Below, one piece after another: positions 1-8,055 of a stretch of 19,232 nucleotides of DNA. Position numbers and translations under genes: made by a program. The notes under the pieces were generated by a model that worked only from the letters and a program-made list of their open reading frames with translations, ran no database searches and was not told the origin of the DNA. Position 1 is the stretch's first letter. The number at the start of each line of letters is the position of its first letter. Origin of the DNA: DAOTWP01 sp034435675 (GTDB lineage: Bacteria; Chloroflexota; Anaerolineae; Aggregatilineales; Phototrophicaceae); NCBI GenBank assembly GCA_034435675.1, contig DAOTWP010000047.1:1-19232 (forward strand), read 5' to 3'.

Positions 1-1
1 G

Positions 2-1747
2 CTGTTCGGCTTTGTCGCCAAAGAACTGCTGCTTGACGCGGCGCTGCATACGGCAGATGCGACGGCGGCGCTCATCGTGATAATCGTCAGTGCCGCGCTG
101 ACCGTGACAATGGCGCTGATTCTGTTCTGGGATGTCTTCATGGGCGAGTCGCGTTTTGCCACCGACCATGGCGCAGACCCCGCGCATGATGGCGCGCATG
201 TTGGCGAACACGACCACACGCCGCATTTCCATGCGCCGCCGCGCCCGCTGGTTTACGGTCCGGCAGGGCTGGCGCTGCTGTCCGTGCTGGGCGGTGTGGG
301 CATCAGCCCGCTGGTCACGCCGCTGGTGCAGCCCGCGGTAGGCAAATCCATTGCGCTGTATCTGCTGCCGCCGGAGGGCATCAACACGGCGTTCATCCTC
401 AGCACGCTGGCAATTGCCGCCGGAGTGGGGCTGTTTGTGCTGCGGCGTGTGTGGCTGGCGTGGACGTTCCCGGCGCTGCCCTCCGGACCCCAGGTGTATC
501 AGGCGCTGGTGGGCGCAGTTGAGGCGTTTGCCGACCTGCTGCTCAAGTCACAGAATGGGCGCATTCGCTACTATCTGCTGGTGATTCTGGTGGCAGTCAG
601 CCTGTTGATGTCCACTGCCGGGCTAGGGGCACTGGTGGATGTCAGCGCGATTACGGTGACGGTGCGCAGCGCGGCGGACGTGCTCAAGGCGGTGCTGCTG
701 GCGCTGGCGCTGCTGGCGACACTGGCAAGCATCCTCTTTAAGCGGCATTTGCTGGCGGCGCTGGCGCTGGGCGTTGCCGGTTACAGCATCGGCGGGGTGT
801 TCCTGCTGGAACCCGCGCCGGATGTGGCGCTGGTGCAGTTCGTGGTCGAAACGCTGGCAACAGTGCTGATTATCATGATTCTGGTGCGCACCAGCGACGA
901 GGAACGCGCCAGAGCGATGCAGAATCTGTGGGGCGGCCCGCGGGTGGGCTTGTGGCGTGACATTGCGCTGTCGGCGGTGGTCGGCGTCGGGGTGACACTG
1001 TTCGCGCTGGCGGCAGTCAACAACCGCCCCAACCCGCAGACAGTTGCGACCTGGCATCTGGAAAACGCCCTGCCCGCAACCGGCGTGAACGATGTCGTCG
1101 CCGCCATCGTCACCGACTTTCGCGGCATGGACACGCTGGTCGAAATCACCGTGTTTGGCATAGCGGCGCTGGGCGTGCTGACGCTGCTCGCCCCGCAGAC
1201 GCCCGGCAAACGGCTGCCGCGCCTGCTGCGCCGGGGGCAGCCTGTGCCGGACACCGCCAGCACGGCGACAGCGACGGAAGAACAGGCGCTGGTGGATGCG
1301 CCGGTGCTCACGCTCAGTTTTTCCAACGCGCTCAACCGCTTTGCCGCGCGCATCGTGCTGGCAGTGGCGCTGCTGATCTCCGCTGCGCACATCCTGTACG
1401 CGGGGGCAGCGCCGGGCGATGGCTTCACCGCCGGGGTGATTGCCGGGCTGGGCGTGGCATTGTGGTATGTGGTCTTTGGCTATGCGGAAACCCGCGCGCG
1501 GCTGCGCTGGCTGCACCCGGCAACCTTTATCGGCGTGGGGCTGGCGCTGGCGCTGCTCAACGCGGCGCTGCCGCTGCTGTTTGACCGCGCCTTTTTCGCC
1601 TTTACGCTGGTGCCGCTGGAACTGCCCGCCGGGATTAAGCTGGCGTCCACCACCGCATTTGAAGTCGGCATTTTTCTGACCGTATTCGGCGGCATCAGCG
1701 CCGTGATGGAAGCGATTACGCATCCCAAGGAGGTTGAATTGTTATGA
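2..1747 (+). CDS. mnhA: Mrp/Mnh Na+/H+ antiporter subunit A fused to subunit B (5' partial)
   Basis: This is the C-terminal part of the large MrpA subunit of a multisubunit Na+(K+)/H+ antiporter, an inner-membrane complex. The frame is open from base 2, and its first codons (LFGFVAKE) match the end of the MrpA proton-channel module, so the true start lies outside the window; the GTG at 77 is not the start. A hydrophobic region follows, including a DUF4040/MbeE-like segment at about 750-890 (key residues APDVALVQFVVET). From about 1309 to 1700 the chain becomes an MrpB domain (GAAPGDGFTAGVIAG, like the PGGGF motif of MnhB). An MrpA-MrpB fusion explains why there is no separate mnhB. A His/Asp-rich loop sits at about 161-240. 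The stop overlaps the mnhC start by 4 bases (ATGA). Family assignment is firm; the missing N-terminus cannot be judged. Confidence 0.93.
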   Translation: MFGFVAKELLLDAALHTADATAALIVIIVSAALTVTMALILFWDVFMGESRFATDHGADPAHDGAHVGEHDHTPHFHAPPRPLVYGPAGLALLSVLGGVGISPLVTPLVQPAVGKSIALYLLPPEGINTAFILSTLAIAAGVGLFVLRRVWLAWTFPALPSGPQVYQALVGAVEAFADLLLKSQNGRIRYYLLVILVAVSLLMSTAGLGALVDVSAITVTVRSAADVLKAVLLALALLATLASILFKRHLLAALALGVAGYSIGGVFLLEPAPDVALVQFVVETLATVLIIMILVRTSDEERARAMQNLWGGPRVGLWRDIALSAVVGVGVTLFALAAVNNRPNPQTVATWHLENALPATGVNDVVAAIVTDFRGMDTLVEITVFGIAALGVLTLLAPQTPGKRLPRLLRRGQPVPDTASTATATEEQALVDAPVLTLSFSNALNRFAARIVLAVALLISAAHILYAGAAPGDGFTAGVIAGLGVALWYVVFGYAETRARLRWLHPATFIGVGLALALLNAALPLLFDRAFFAFTLVPLELPAGIKLASTTAFEVGIFLTVFGGISAVMEAITHPKEVELL

Positions 1748-2088
1748 ACGCAGTGTTTGCGATTGCGACCGGCATCATGTTTGCGTTGGGCGTCTTTCAA
1801 CTGCTGCGCCGCGACCTGATCAAATCGGCGATGGGCTTTTACATCCTGTTCGCGGCAATCAACCTGCTGCTGCTGGCAGTCGGCGCGTTCGATGGCGAAG
1901 TGGCGGCATATGTCAACGCGGAGAATGCGGTTGTCGGGCAGCCCAGCGATCCGCTGGTGCAGGCGTTGATTCTGACGGCGATTGTGATCAGCTTTGGCAG
2001 CTATGCCCTGCTGATGGCGTTTATCGTGGTGTCTTCGCGGCGCTTCCGCACGGTGGACAGCGACCAAATCGACAGGTTGAAATCTTGA
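1744..2088 (+). CDS. mnhC: Mrp/Mnh antiporter subunit C (NuoK-like)
   Basis: This 114-residue membrane protein is the NuoK-like subunit of the Mrp antiporter. Three hydrophobic helices are visible. The family signature DPLVQALILTAIVI lies at about residues 68-81, followed by the third helix and a short polar tail. The start ATG at 1744 overlaps the stop of the upstream mnhA-B gene (ATGA), and an AAGGAGG ribosome binding site lies at 1727-1733, so translation is probably coupled. The length is normal for MrpC. It is the second gene of the operon, and 24 bases separate its stop from the mnhD start. Confidence 0.95.
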   Translation: MNAVFAIATGIMFALGVFQLLRRDLIKSAMGFYILFAAINLLLLAVGAFDGEVAAYVNAENAVVGQPSDPLVQALILTAIVISFGSYALLMAFIVVSSRRFRTVDSDQIDRLKS

Positions 2089-2112
2089 GCAGATCCGGCA
2101 GGAGGCATTGCA

Positions 2113-3597
2113 GTGAGTAATCCGCTGGTTCTTGGGGTGGTTTTCTTCCCGCTGGTGTGCGCGGCGCTGGGGCTGCTGCTGGCGCGTTATCGCATGTTTC
2201 AGCATGGGCTGGGGCTGCTGGGCGGCGTGGTGGCATGGCTGTGCAGCATCGCTGTGCTGGTCGCCAACCTGCAAAGCGGTCCACAGCTTTACCGGCTGGG
2301 CGGCTGGCAAACGCCGTTTGGCATTGTGCTGGTCGCGGATCTGCTGGCGGCGCTGTTCGCCGTGATGTCCACAACGGTGATGGCAGCGGGCGTCCTCTAC
2401 GCGCTGGGCTGCAAGGATAAAGTCGTCACCAGCCGTGTGTTTATGCCGCTGTTCCTGTGCATGGGCGCGGGGCTGTCCGGCGCGCTGTATACCGGCGACA
2501 TCTTTTCGCTGTTTGTGTTTATCGAACTGATGGTGATTGCCTCAGTGATTCTGGTGGCGATTTCGGATAACCGGCTGGGGCTGGAAGCGGCGATCAAGTA
2601 CCTGCTGATCAGCGCGATGGGCACGCTGTTTTTGCTGATCGGCATCGCGGCGATTTACGCCACGTTTGGCACACTGACGATGGCGGACATCGCGCAGCGG
2701 CTGGCAGACGGCGAGCGCCCGCTGCTGGCACAGGCGGCTGCGGTCATGCTGATGTGCGCGTTTCTGCTCAAGAGCGCGGTGTTTCCGTTCCACTTCTGGC
2801 AGCCGGACTTTCACACCACCGCGCCGACGCCGGTGCATTCGGTGCTGTCGTCGGTGGTCGTCAAAATCGGCGTCTACGGCTTGATCCGGCTGATTACGCT
2901 GCTGTTCACAGCAGAAGCGCCGCTGGTGCAGAATCTGCTGCTGGTGCTGGGCATCATCGGCATTTTCTTCGGCAGTCTGGGGGCGCTGCGCACCTACGAC
3001 GCCAAACGCCTGCTGGCATATTCGACCTTCGGGCAGATCGGTTTCATCCTCGTGGGCATCGGCTGGGGCACCCCGCTGGCGCTGGCGGCGGCGCTGGTCT
3101 ACGCAGTGAACCATTCGTTCATCAAAGCCGCCCTGCTGATGATTACCGGGACGATCTCCAGCCGCACGCTGGGGAAAACCGCGCGGCTGAGCGAGATTGG
3201 CGGCGTGGGCAAAAAGCTGGTCTATACCAGCGGGCTGTACTTTGTGGGCGGCATGGCGCTGGCGGGTGTGCCGCCGCTGAACGGCTTCATCAGCAAGGTG
3301 GCGCTGGTGCAGGGCGGCATCGGCGCGCAAAGCTGGCTGATTCTGGGGCTGGCGGTAGGCGCGGGCGTGATTACGCTGCTGTACATGATGCGCACCTGGC
3401 AGTTGATTTTCCAGCAGGAGCCGGGCGAACACACCAAAACAAAACCCGGCGGCGACAGCCAGCTTGCGCCCACACTGCTGATTGCCCTGTGTTTGCTGCT
3501 GGGGCTGTATGCCGCGCCGCTGGTGGAACTGGCGCAGCGCGTGGTGGCGCAGCTTGGCGACCCGCAAATTTACATTCGGGCGGTGTTAGGAGGCTGA
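2113..3597 (+). CDS. mnhD: Mrp/Mnh antiporter subunit D (NuoL/M/N-like proton channel)
   Basis: This 494-residue polytopic protein is the NuoN/M-like proton-translocating subunit of the Mrp antiporter. It shows a FIELM segment with E138, a KYLLIS segment with K162, a LLKSAVFPFHFWQPD segment with K220, and PTPVHSVLSSVVVKIG with K251. E138 and K220 correspond to the charged residues known to be essential in Bacillus MrpD (E137 and K219 there). The GTG start at 2113 is supported by AGGAGG at 2100-2105, 7 bases upstream; no in-frame ATG fits as well. The length is typical of the family. The gene lies in the operon between mnhC and mnhE, 3 bases before mnhE. Confidence 0.96.
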   Translation: MSNPLVLGVVFFPLVCAALGLLLARYRMFQHGLGLLGGVVAWLCSIAVLVANLQSGPQLYRLGGWQTPFGIVLVADLLAALFAVMSTTVMAAGVLYALGCKDKVVTSRVFMPLFLCMGAGLSGALYTGDIFSLFVFIELMVIASVILVAISDNRLGLEAAIKYLLISAMGTLFLLIGIAAIYATFGTLTMADIAQRLADGERPLLAQAAAVMLMCAFLLKSAVFPFHFWQPDFHTTAPTPVHSVLSSVVVKIGVYGLIRLITLLFTAEAPLVQNLLLVLGIIGIFFGSLGALRTYDAKRLLAYSTFGQIGFILVGIGWGTPLALAAALVYAVNHSFIKAALLMITGTISSRTLGKTARLSEIGGVGKKLVYTSGLYFVGGMALAGVPPLNGFISKVALVQGGIGAQSWLILGLAVGAGVITLLYMMRTWQLIFQQEPGEHTKTKPGGDSQLAPTLLIALCLLLGLYAAPLVELAQRVVAQLGDPQIYIRAVLGG

Positions 3598-3600
3598 GAT

Positions 3601-4110
3601 ATGAACAGAGTGGTCAACTGGCTGCTGCTGGCAGTGCCGCTGGCGCTGGTATGGATGGTGATTACGGCACAGCTTAATCCGGGCGGTTTTGCGGTTGGCT
3701 ATGGCGTGGCGCTTGGCGTGCTGCTGCTGCTGCGCCCGCAGGTGGCGCTGAACCCGCTGCGCCTGCCCCGCCAGTTTGTCGGGGTGGTTATCTATGTGCT
3801 GGTGCTGTTCCGCGATATTGTCCTGTCCAGTGTGGATGTCGCCGTGCGGGTGCTGTCGCCGGACATGAAGCTGCATCCCGGCATTATCGCCGTGCCGACG
3901 CAGGACCCGCAGGCGCGCGAAACGGTGGCGGCATTCAGCGCGCACAATATCACTATTACACCGGGGGAACTGGTCGTCGAATTTGACGATAACCACACCC
4001 TGTTTGTCCACTGCCTCGACGTTCACGCGGCAAGCGACCACGCCGAGGCAAACCAGCGGCGGCGTCTGCTGCTGATTAATCGGATGCTGCGCGGCAGTGA
4101 AGGAGCGTGA
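3601..4110 (+). CDS. mnhE: Mrp/Mnh antiporter subunit E
   Basis: MrpE is a small membrane subunit of the Mrp complex. This 169-residue copy has two or three N-terminal helices (residues about 5-23, 30-45, 58-75) and then a soluble domain with the family segment AHNITITPGELVVEF (about 114-128). The start ATG has AGGAGG at 3588-3593, 7 bases upstream. Its stop codon lies just before the mnhF start, whose ribosome binding site is inside the end of mnhE. The length and gene order are standard for Mrp operons. Confidence 0.94.
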   Translation: MNRVVNWLLLAVPLALVWMVITAQLNPGGFAVGYGVALGVLLLLRPQVALNPLRLPRQFVGVVIYVLVLFRDIVLSSVDVAVRVLSPDMKLHPGIIAVPTQDPQARETVAAFSAHNITITPGELVVEFDDNHTLFVHCLDVHAASDHAEANQRRRLLLINRMLRGSEGA

Positions 4111-4115
4111 GTGCG

Positions 4116-4391
4116 ATGGAATTTATCGTCAACATTTTTGCACAGTTGGCACTGGTAGTGCTGATTACCCTGCTGCTGCCTGCCGCCTACCGCGTGTGGG
4201 TCGGTCCGTCCCCGGCAGACCGCTTGCAGGCAGTGGACACCATCACCACGCTGCTGATCGGCATTATTGTGCTGCTGGCGCTGGTGCAGGGCAGTGCCCT
4301 GATGCTTGATGTCGGCATTGCGCTGGCGGCATTCAGTTTCATCGGCACACTGGCGATTGCGCGCTATCTGGCTGAAGGCAGGGTGTTTTAG
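4116..4391 (+). CDS. mnhF: Mrp/Mnh antiporter subunit F
   Basis: This 91-residue, three-helix subunit of the Mrp antiporter carries the MrpF signature VGPSPADRLQAVDT (residues 29-42). I chose the ATG at 4116 over the in-frame GTG at 4107 because AAGGAG at 4100-4105 sits 10 bases before 4116 but only 1 base before 4107. With this start the conserved aspartate is D35, the same number as the essential D35 of Bacillus MrpF. It lies between mnhE and mnhG in the operon. Confidence 0.94.
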   Translation: MEFIVNIFAQLALVVLITLLLPAAYRVWVGPSPADRLQAVDTITTLLIGIIVLLALVQGSALMLDVGIALAAFSFIGTLAIARYLAEGRVF

Positions 4392-4404
4392 AAAGGCAAT
4401 GAGC

Positions 4405-4725
4405 ATGTTTACAGAACTGCTGGCAGCGCTGCTGCTGATATTTGGATTGTTCTTTTCGGTGGTGGGCATTGTCGGATTGATGCGCATGCCGGATGTGTTC
4501 TGCCGCCTGCATGCGTCGGGCAAGGTGTCCACGCTGGGGCTGGTGGGGCTGCTGGCGGGCACGGCACTGCTGATGCCGGAAACGGCGCTGAAGGCACTGG
4601 CGCTGGCGTTGTTTATGCTGATTACCGCGCCAGTGGCGTCCCATGCGATTGCCGCCGCCGCCTACCGCAATCTTCCGCCAGTGGTGCTGGAGCGCGACGA
4701 TCTGGCAGTGCGGCAGGAAGGCTGA
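4405..4725 (+). CDS. mnhG: Mrp/Mnh antiporter subunit G
   Basis: This is the last subunit gene of the operon, 106 residues with three hydrophobic helices. The MrpG signature is GIVGLMRMPDVFCRLHASGKVSTLG, spanning about residues 17-41, in which RMPD and RLHA are diagnostic. Two close ATGs (4399 and 4405) are possible. 4405 is preferred because GAAAGG at 4391-4396 is 8 bases away, against 2 bases for 4399. A longer open frame reaching back to 4306 overlaps mnhF and is not used. A hairpin at 4762-4785 follows and probably ends the transcript. Confidence 0.93.
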   Translation: MFTELLAALLLIFGLFFSVVGIVGLMRMPDVFCRLHASGKVSTLGLVGLLAGTALLMPETALKALALALFMLITAPVASHAIAAAAYRNLPPVVLERDDLAVRQEG

Positions 4726-4761
4726 TGCAATTCAAGAATTTAATCGAATAACGTTTTTCGC

Positions 4762-4785
4762 AGGGTTGAAACATGCTTCAACCCT
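4762..4785. terminator. Hairpin between convergent genes, probable bidirectional terminator; repeat copy R1
   Basis: A perfect 9-bp stem (AGGGTTGAA at 4762-4770 with TTCAACCCT at 4777-4785) encloses a 6-base loop. It sits 36 bases after the mnhG stop and 14 bases beyond the stop of the minus-strand gene ending at 4799, so it could stop transcription from both sides. No strong T-run follows at once on the plus strand (TTTATTTTC begins 13 bases later). Read on the minus strand it starts GTAGGG and shares the core GAAGCATGTT with the hairpin at 8056-8089, so it is also a member of the dispersed palindrome family of this window. Confidence 0.6.
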
Positions 4786-4798
4786 ACCGGTAACCTGT

Positions 4799-5719
4799 TT
4801 ATTTTCTTAAAGAGCCTAAGCCTCTGCCGGGCTGCAGGCTCAGCCCGTCAACCGGCTTCGGCGGCACGTAACCGGCAGGCAGCAGCGGCGTAATTCCGGC
4901 GGCGGCAGCCAGCGCCACAGCGAACTCCGCATAACCTGCCAGCGCATATTCCAGCACGCCGTCGCGTGTTTCGATGCGCAGTACGCCCATGCTGGTATCT
5001 GCCAGCGGGGTGCTGCTGTCCGGCTTGCGCGCCTCAACATTGTCAATGCTGCTGACGGCAACGCGCAGCAGGTCTTGCAGTCCGCGCATGACTACCAGTT
5101 CCAACGGGGAAAACCACAGGCGCACTTTTTCGCCGCTGTTCACGCCGCGATGCTGCCCATCGCGCAGCACCTGCGCCATCGCCGGGGCAAATGGCGAGAA
5201 CGGCAGGTGGCGTTCCAGATGCGGTTTGAGTTCGCGCAGGGCATTAAACAAGCGCGTGTTGTCTTCGTTCATCATCACCAGCAGCACGCGAAACCAGCGC
5301 CCCTGCGTAAATACGTGCGTGACCATGCCGCGCCGCCCGCCGGACTGATCCGCCGCCGTGTTGTGCCGCCGGGGCAGTGGCATGAACGCTTCGGCGCTGA
5401 AGGTGCCATACCAGACGATGTCCTCGGCGCGGTAGGCAATGCGTGTGCCGTTGAAGTTGTAGATTTCCAGCGCGCCGCTGCTGAAGACCAGAATGCAGGG
5501 CTGCGTCATGTAGGGGTGCGTGTTGGGGTAACCCGCGATGCCATAATCCACACTGCCGGGTGGGAAAACCGTCAGCGCGGCGCTTTGGCTGAGCTGCTCG
5601 TAGAGCGTCTGTGTATCCGGCGGCACAGGCGTCGTCATTGACCAGCGGTATATCAGCCGGATGACCACGCCCAGCACCAGCATGATCACCAGCCCCAGCA
5701 CACAACCGAGTCCACTCAT
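4799..5719 (-). CDS. Hypothetical membrane-anchored protein, possibly with tandem PH-like domains
   Basis: I do not recognise a named family in this 306-residue protein. One hydrophobic N-terminal helix (about residues 4-24) is followed by an Arg and then a soluble region, suggesting a membrane anchor. Two segments look alike in outline: about 70-165 and about 195-275 each alternate short beta-like hydrophobic strands and end in a helix (NTRLFNALRELKP; FAVALAAAAG). This is the pattern of PH/GRAM-like domains, but that is inference from appearance only. The gene diverges from the tetR gene; the 108-base gap between their starts contains the palindromic operator, so the regulator could affect it too. 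No neighbour gives it a role. Confidence 0.8.
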   Translation of the reverse strand: MSGLGCVLGLVIMLVLGVVIRLIYRWSMTTPVPPDTQTLYEQLSQSAALTVFPPGSVDYGIAGYPNTHPYMTQPCILVFSSGALEIYNFNGTRIAYRAEDIVWYGTFSAEAFMPLPRRHNTAADQSGGRRGMVTHVFTQGRWFRVLLVMMNEDNTRLFNALRELKPHLERHLPFSPFAPAMAQVLRDGQHRGVNSGEKVRLWFSPLELVVMRGLQDLLRVAVSSIDNVEARKPDSSTPLADTSMGVLRIETRDGVLEYALAGYAEFAVALAAAAGITPLLPAGYVPPKPVDGLSLQPGRGLGSLRK

Positions 5720-5792
5720 CGCCGCCCCACTGCCTTACCTGCCTGAACACTGCCCACGATGATAACGACAAACCTCCGGGCAGGCAACCTAC

Positions 5793-5821
5793 TTGACACT
5801 GTACCGACTAGTCGGTATACT
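5793..5821 (+). promoter_or_regulatory. Promoter of the tetR gene, giving a leaderless transcript
   Basis: A textbook sigma-70-type promoter is visible: TTGACA at 5793-5798, a 17-base spacer and TATACT at 5816-5821. Transcription would start about 7 bases downstream, at or within a base or two of the ATG at 5828. No Shine-Dalgarno sequence lies between, so the mRNA is predicted to be leaderless. The start position is inferred from hexamer spacing, not measured. Confidence 0.8.
5802..5817. promoter_or_regulatory. Perfect 16-bp palindromic operator, probable autoregulator site
   Basis: TACCGACTAGTCGGTA is its own reverse complement. It fills most of the spacer and overlaps the first two bases of the -10 hexamer, so a bound dimer would block RNA polymerase. 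Operators of this ACCGAC-type dyad are common for TetR repressors, and the adjacent gene encodes one. The simplest reading is autorepression, together with control of the downstream oxidoreductase and perhaps of the divergent gene at 4799-5719. Confidence 0.8.
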
Positions 5822-5827
5822 CCGTGT

Positions 5828-6406
5828 ATGAGTGAACAACAGGCTTCTCACGACACCCGAACAAAGCTGCTGCGCACGGCATGCGCCATCGCGCTGGAGC
5901 AGGGGATCAGCCATGTCACGCTGGACAACGTCGCCAAAGCGGCAGGCGTCAGCAAGGGCGGGCTGATCTATCACTTCGCGGGCAAAGAGGCGCTGCTGCA
6001 GGGCATGGTTGATTACCTGCTGGACAGCTTTGCCGCCGAGATTGAAACGCACCTGAACGGCAGCGAGCGCGAAGCTGTACCGGGGCAGTGGCTGCGCGCT
6101 TATGTTCGTGCCAATCTGGACAAGGATCAGTCCGAATTGCAGCTCAGCATTGCGCTGCTGGCGGCGGTGGCGGTCAACCCGGCGCTGCTGCAACGCTGGC
6201 GTGACCGTTACGCCGCGTGGCAGCAAACCCTGCTGCAAACCAGCGCCGACCCCGTGCTGGCGACGATTATCCGCCTGGCGACGGACGGCATGTGGCTGAT
6301 GGACCTGCTCAATATCGCCCCGGCAGATGAGCGCCTGCGCCAGCAGATTCAGCAACGCCTGCTGTCAATGACCCGCACCTCGGAGGACACCAGCCGCGAT
6401 TCGTAA
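5828..6406 (+). CDS. TetR/AcrR family transcriptional regulator
   Basis: This 192-residue protein has a TetR-type N-terminal helix-turn-helix: VTLDNVAKAAGVSKGGLIYHF at about residues 30-50, then AGKEALLQGMVDYLL, the standard start of the ligand domain. The C-terminal part (about 70-185) is helical and variable, as expected for ligand binding, and its inducer cannot be read from sequence. The ATG at 5828 is chosen because the open frame before it (from 5759) would run through the promoter and operator; it gives a normal N-terminus. The FAD oxidoreductase gene begins 53 bases downstream on the same strand, so they probably form an operon. Confidence 0.93.
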   Translation: MSEQQASHDTRTKLLRTACAIALEQGISHVTLDNVAKAAGVSKGGLIYHFAGKEALLQGMVDYLLDSFAAEIETHLNGSEREAVPGQWLRAYVRANLDKDQSELQLSIALLAAVAVNPALLQRWRDRYAAWQQTLLQTSADPVLATIIRLATDGMWLMDLLNIAPADERLRQQIQQRLLSMTRTSEDTSRDS

Positions 6407-6459
6407 GCAGTCCTGCGCGAAGATTACCGCGACACGGACCTGTGTGATAGGAACAGAAA

Positions 6460-7866
6460 ATGATTGAACGAACGATTTTGTCGGGCAGCGTTGAACGCCT
6501 GCTGCTCGGCGGGCTGCGCTTTGCCAGTCTCTGGCGCTATCCGCTGCGCTGGGAGCGTCTGGAAGTTGATGACAACCGCGCACTGTGGGTCGAGTCCACG
6601 CCGGATTACCAGCCGCTGCCCCCGCTGGCAGGTGACACAGACGCCGATCTGGCGATTATCGGCGGCGGCTTTACGGGCGTGTCCACTGCCTACCACTTCA
6701 GCCAGCGCTACCCGGAAAAGCGTGTTGTGCTGCTGGAAGCGAAGACACTCGCCAACGGTGCCAGCGGGCGCAACGGCGGTATGCTGCTCAACTGGGTCTA
6801 TGGCGCGCGTTACAGCGAGGAAGCCGCCGTGCGCCGGGTTTATGAAGTCACCAGCGCCGGGATGGACTGGATCGAACAGATCGTGCGCCGCCACAACCTG
6901 CCTGCCGCCTGCCTCAGCCGCGAGGGCACCGTGCGCGCCGCCACCAGCACCCAGGGCGCAGAGGCGCTGCACGCACAGGTTGAAATGCTTCAGCGGTTGG
7001 GCATTCCTATCGAATATCTGGATCGTGCGGCGCTGCGCGGGCGGCTGGCGCTGGAAAACGTTCATGGCGCGGCGTTCGACCCCGGCGAAGGACGGCTCAA
7101 CGGTGCCCTGTTCCTGCGCAGCCTGCGCCCGGTCTTGCAGCAGCAGGGGGTACAGATTTACGAACAGACGCCCGTGCTGCGCATTCACGAAACGACGCCG
7201 CTGATTACGCTGGATACCCCACGCGGCACGGTGCGCGCCAGAACCATTGTGCTGGCGACTGACGCCTACACCGGCAAGCTGGGCTACTTTCGCAAAGAGA
7301 TCTTCCCGCTGCACGGGCACGTATTTGCCACGCCGCCGCTCAGCCCGCAGCAGCGCCAGCAGCTTGGCTGGGGGGCAGTGTCCGGCTATCAGGACGATCA
7401 TATGCATGTCGCCTATTCGTCGCTGGCGCACGACGGCGCGGTGGTCTTTGGTGGCGGCAGCCGGCAGTCTGCGGAATACCTGTTCAACAACCGCACGGCA
7501 TACCCGCATGCGCTGGACGGCGAGTCGCGTCCGGTGCGCGGCATGCGCGCGGCGATGGCGCGTTACCTGCCCGCCAGCAGTGCGCTGCCTGTCGCGCGGG
7601 CGTGGAGCGGTCCACTGGGCATGTCGCTCAACATGAGCTGTTCGATAGGCGCGCTGCCGCATGACCGCCGCATGCTCTACGCGGTGGGCTACAGCGGGCA
7701 CGGCGTCACGCTGGCAAATATTGCCGGGGCGGTGCTGACGGACCTGTATTCCGGCGATGACCAGCGCTGGCGCGACCTGCCGTTCTACAACGCGCGGCTG
7801 CTGCCGCTGCCGCTGGATCCGCTGCGCTGGCTGGGCTTCCAACTGGTCAACCGCTTCCTGAGCTGA
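6460..7866 (+). CDS. FAD-dependent amine/D-amino-acid oxidoreductase (DadA/PuuB-like)
   Basis: This 468-residue flavoprotein belongs to the DAO superfamily, which oxidises C-N bonds of amines or amino acids. After a 60-residue N-terminal extension, the FAD dinucleotide fold reads AIIGGGFTGVSTAYH (G68, G70, G73), with E93 ending the second strand. The GASGRNGG signature is at 100-107, and the C-terminal FAD-binding segment is VGYSGHGVTLANIAG. The overall pattern resembles gamma-glutamylputrescine oxidase (PuuB) and the FAD-dependent oxidoreductases annotated as DadA, but the substrate cannot be decided. The ATG at 6460 has only a weak site (TAGGA, 6448-6452). The gene follows the tetR gene and is likely repressed by it. 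No transporter or aldehyde dehydrogenase is nearby to indicate a substrate. Confidence 0.88.
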   Translation: MIERTILSGSVERLLLGGLRFASLWRYPLRWERLEVDDNRALWVESTPDYQPLPPLAGDTDADLAIIGGGFTGVSTAYHFSQRYPEKRVVLLEAKTLANGASGRNGGMLLNWVYGARYSEEAAVRRVYEVTSAGMDWIEQIVRRHNLPAACLSREGTVRAATSTQGAEALHAQVEMLQRLGIPIEYLDRAALRGRLALENVHGAAFDPGEGRLNGALFLRSLRPVLQQQGVQIYEQTPVLRIHETTPLITLDTPRGTVRARTIVLATDAYTGKLGYFRKEIFPLHGHVFATPPLSPQQRQQLGWGAVSGYQDDHMHVAYSSLAHDGAVVFGGGSRQSAEYLFNNRTAYPHALDGESRPVRGMRAAMARYLPASSALPVARAWSGPLGMSLNMSCSIGALPHDRRMLYAVGYSGHGVTLANIAGAVLTDLYSGDDQRWRDLPFYNARLLPLPLDPLRWLGFQLVNRFLS

Positions 7867-8055
7867 TCTGCTGCGCCCACCCGGGCTGGCGCGGCAAAAC
7901 TGCTTTCCGTATGGAGCCGGCAGCATACCCCAGATAACCCGTAAACAGGTTTCCAGCAGGATCAGCGGGCAGTGTTGAACAGCCTGCGTCAGACAGTGCA
8001 CCCAATGCGCTCACTTCCAGCCCTGGGGCGGATCCCGAAGATTGTGCCGCCGCCG

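Noticed and set aside
623..1723. Long open frame on the minus strand opposite mnhA-B
   Set aside because: It is an antisense shadow: Gln/Arg/His-rich composition typical of reversed GC-rich genes, with no domain.
2754..3677. 307-codon plus-strand open frame within mnhD
   Set aside because: Out of frame with mnhD, low complexity (Ala/Gly/Arg), no motif; mnhD itself is well supported.
6424..8001. 525-codon open frame on the minus strand opposite the FAD oxidoreductase
   Set aside because: The plus strand has clear FAD-binding motifs over the same span; the minus frame has none and is Arg/Gln-rich.
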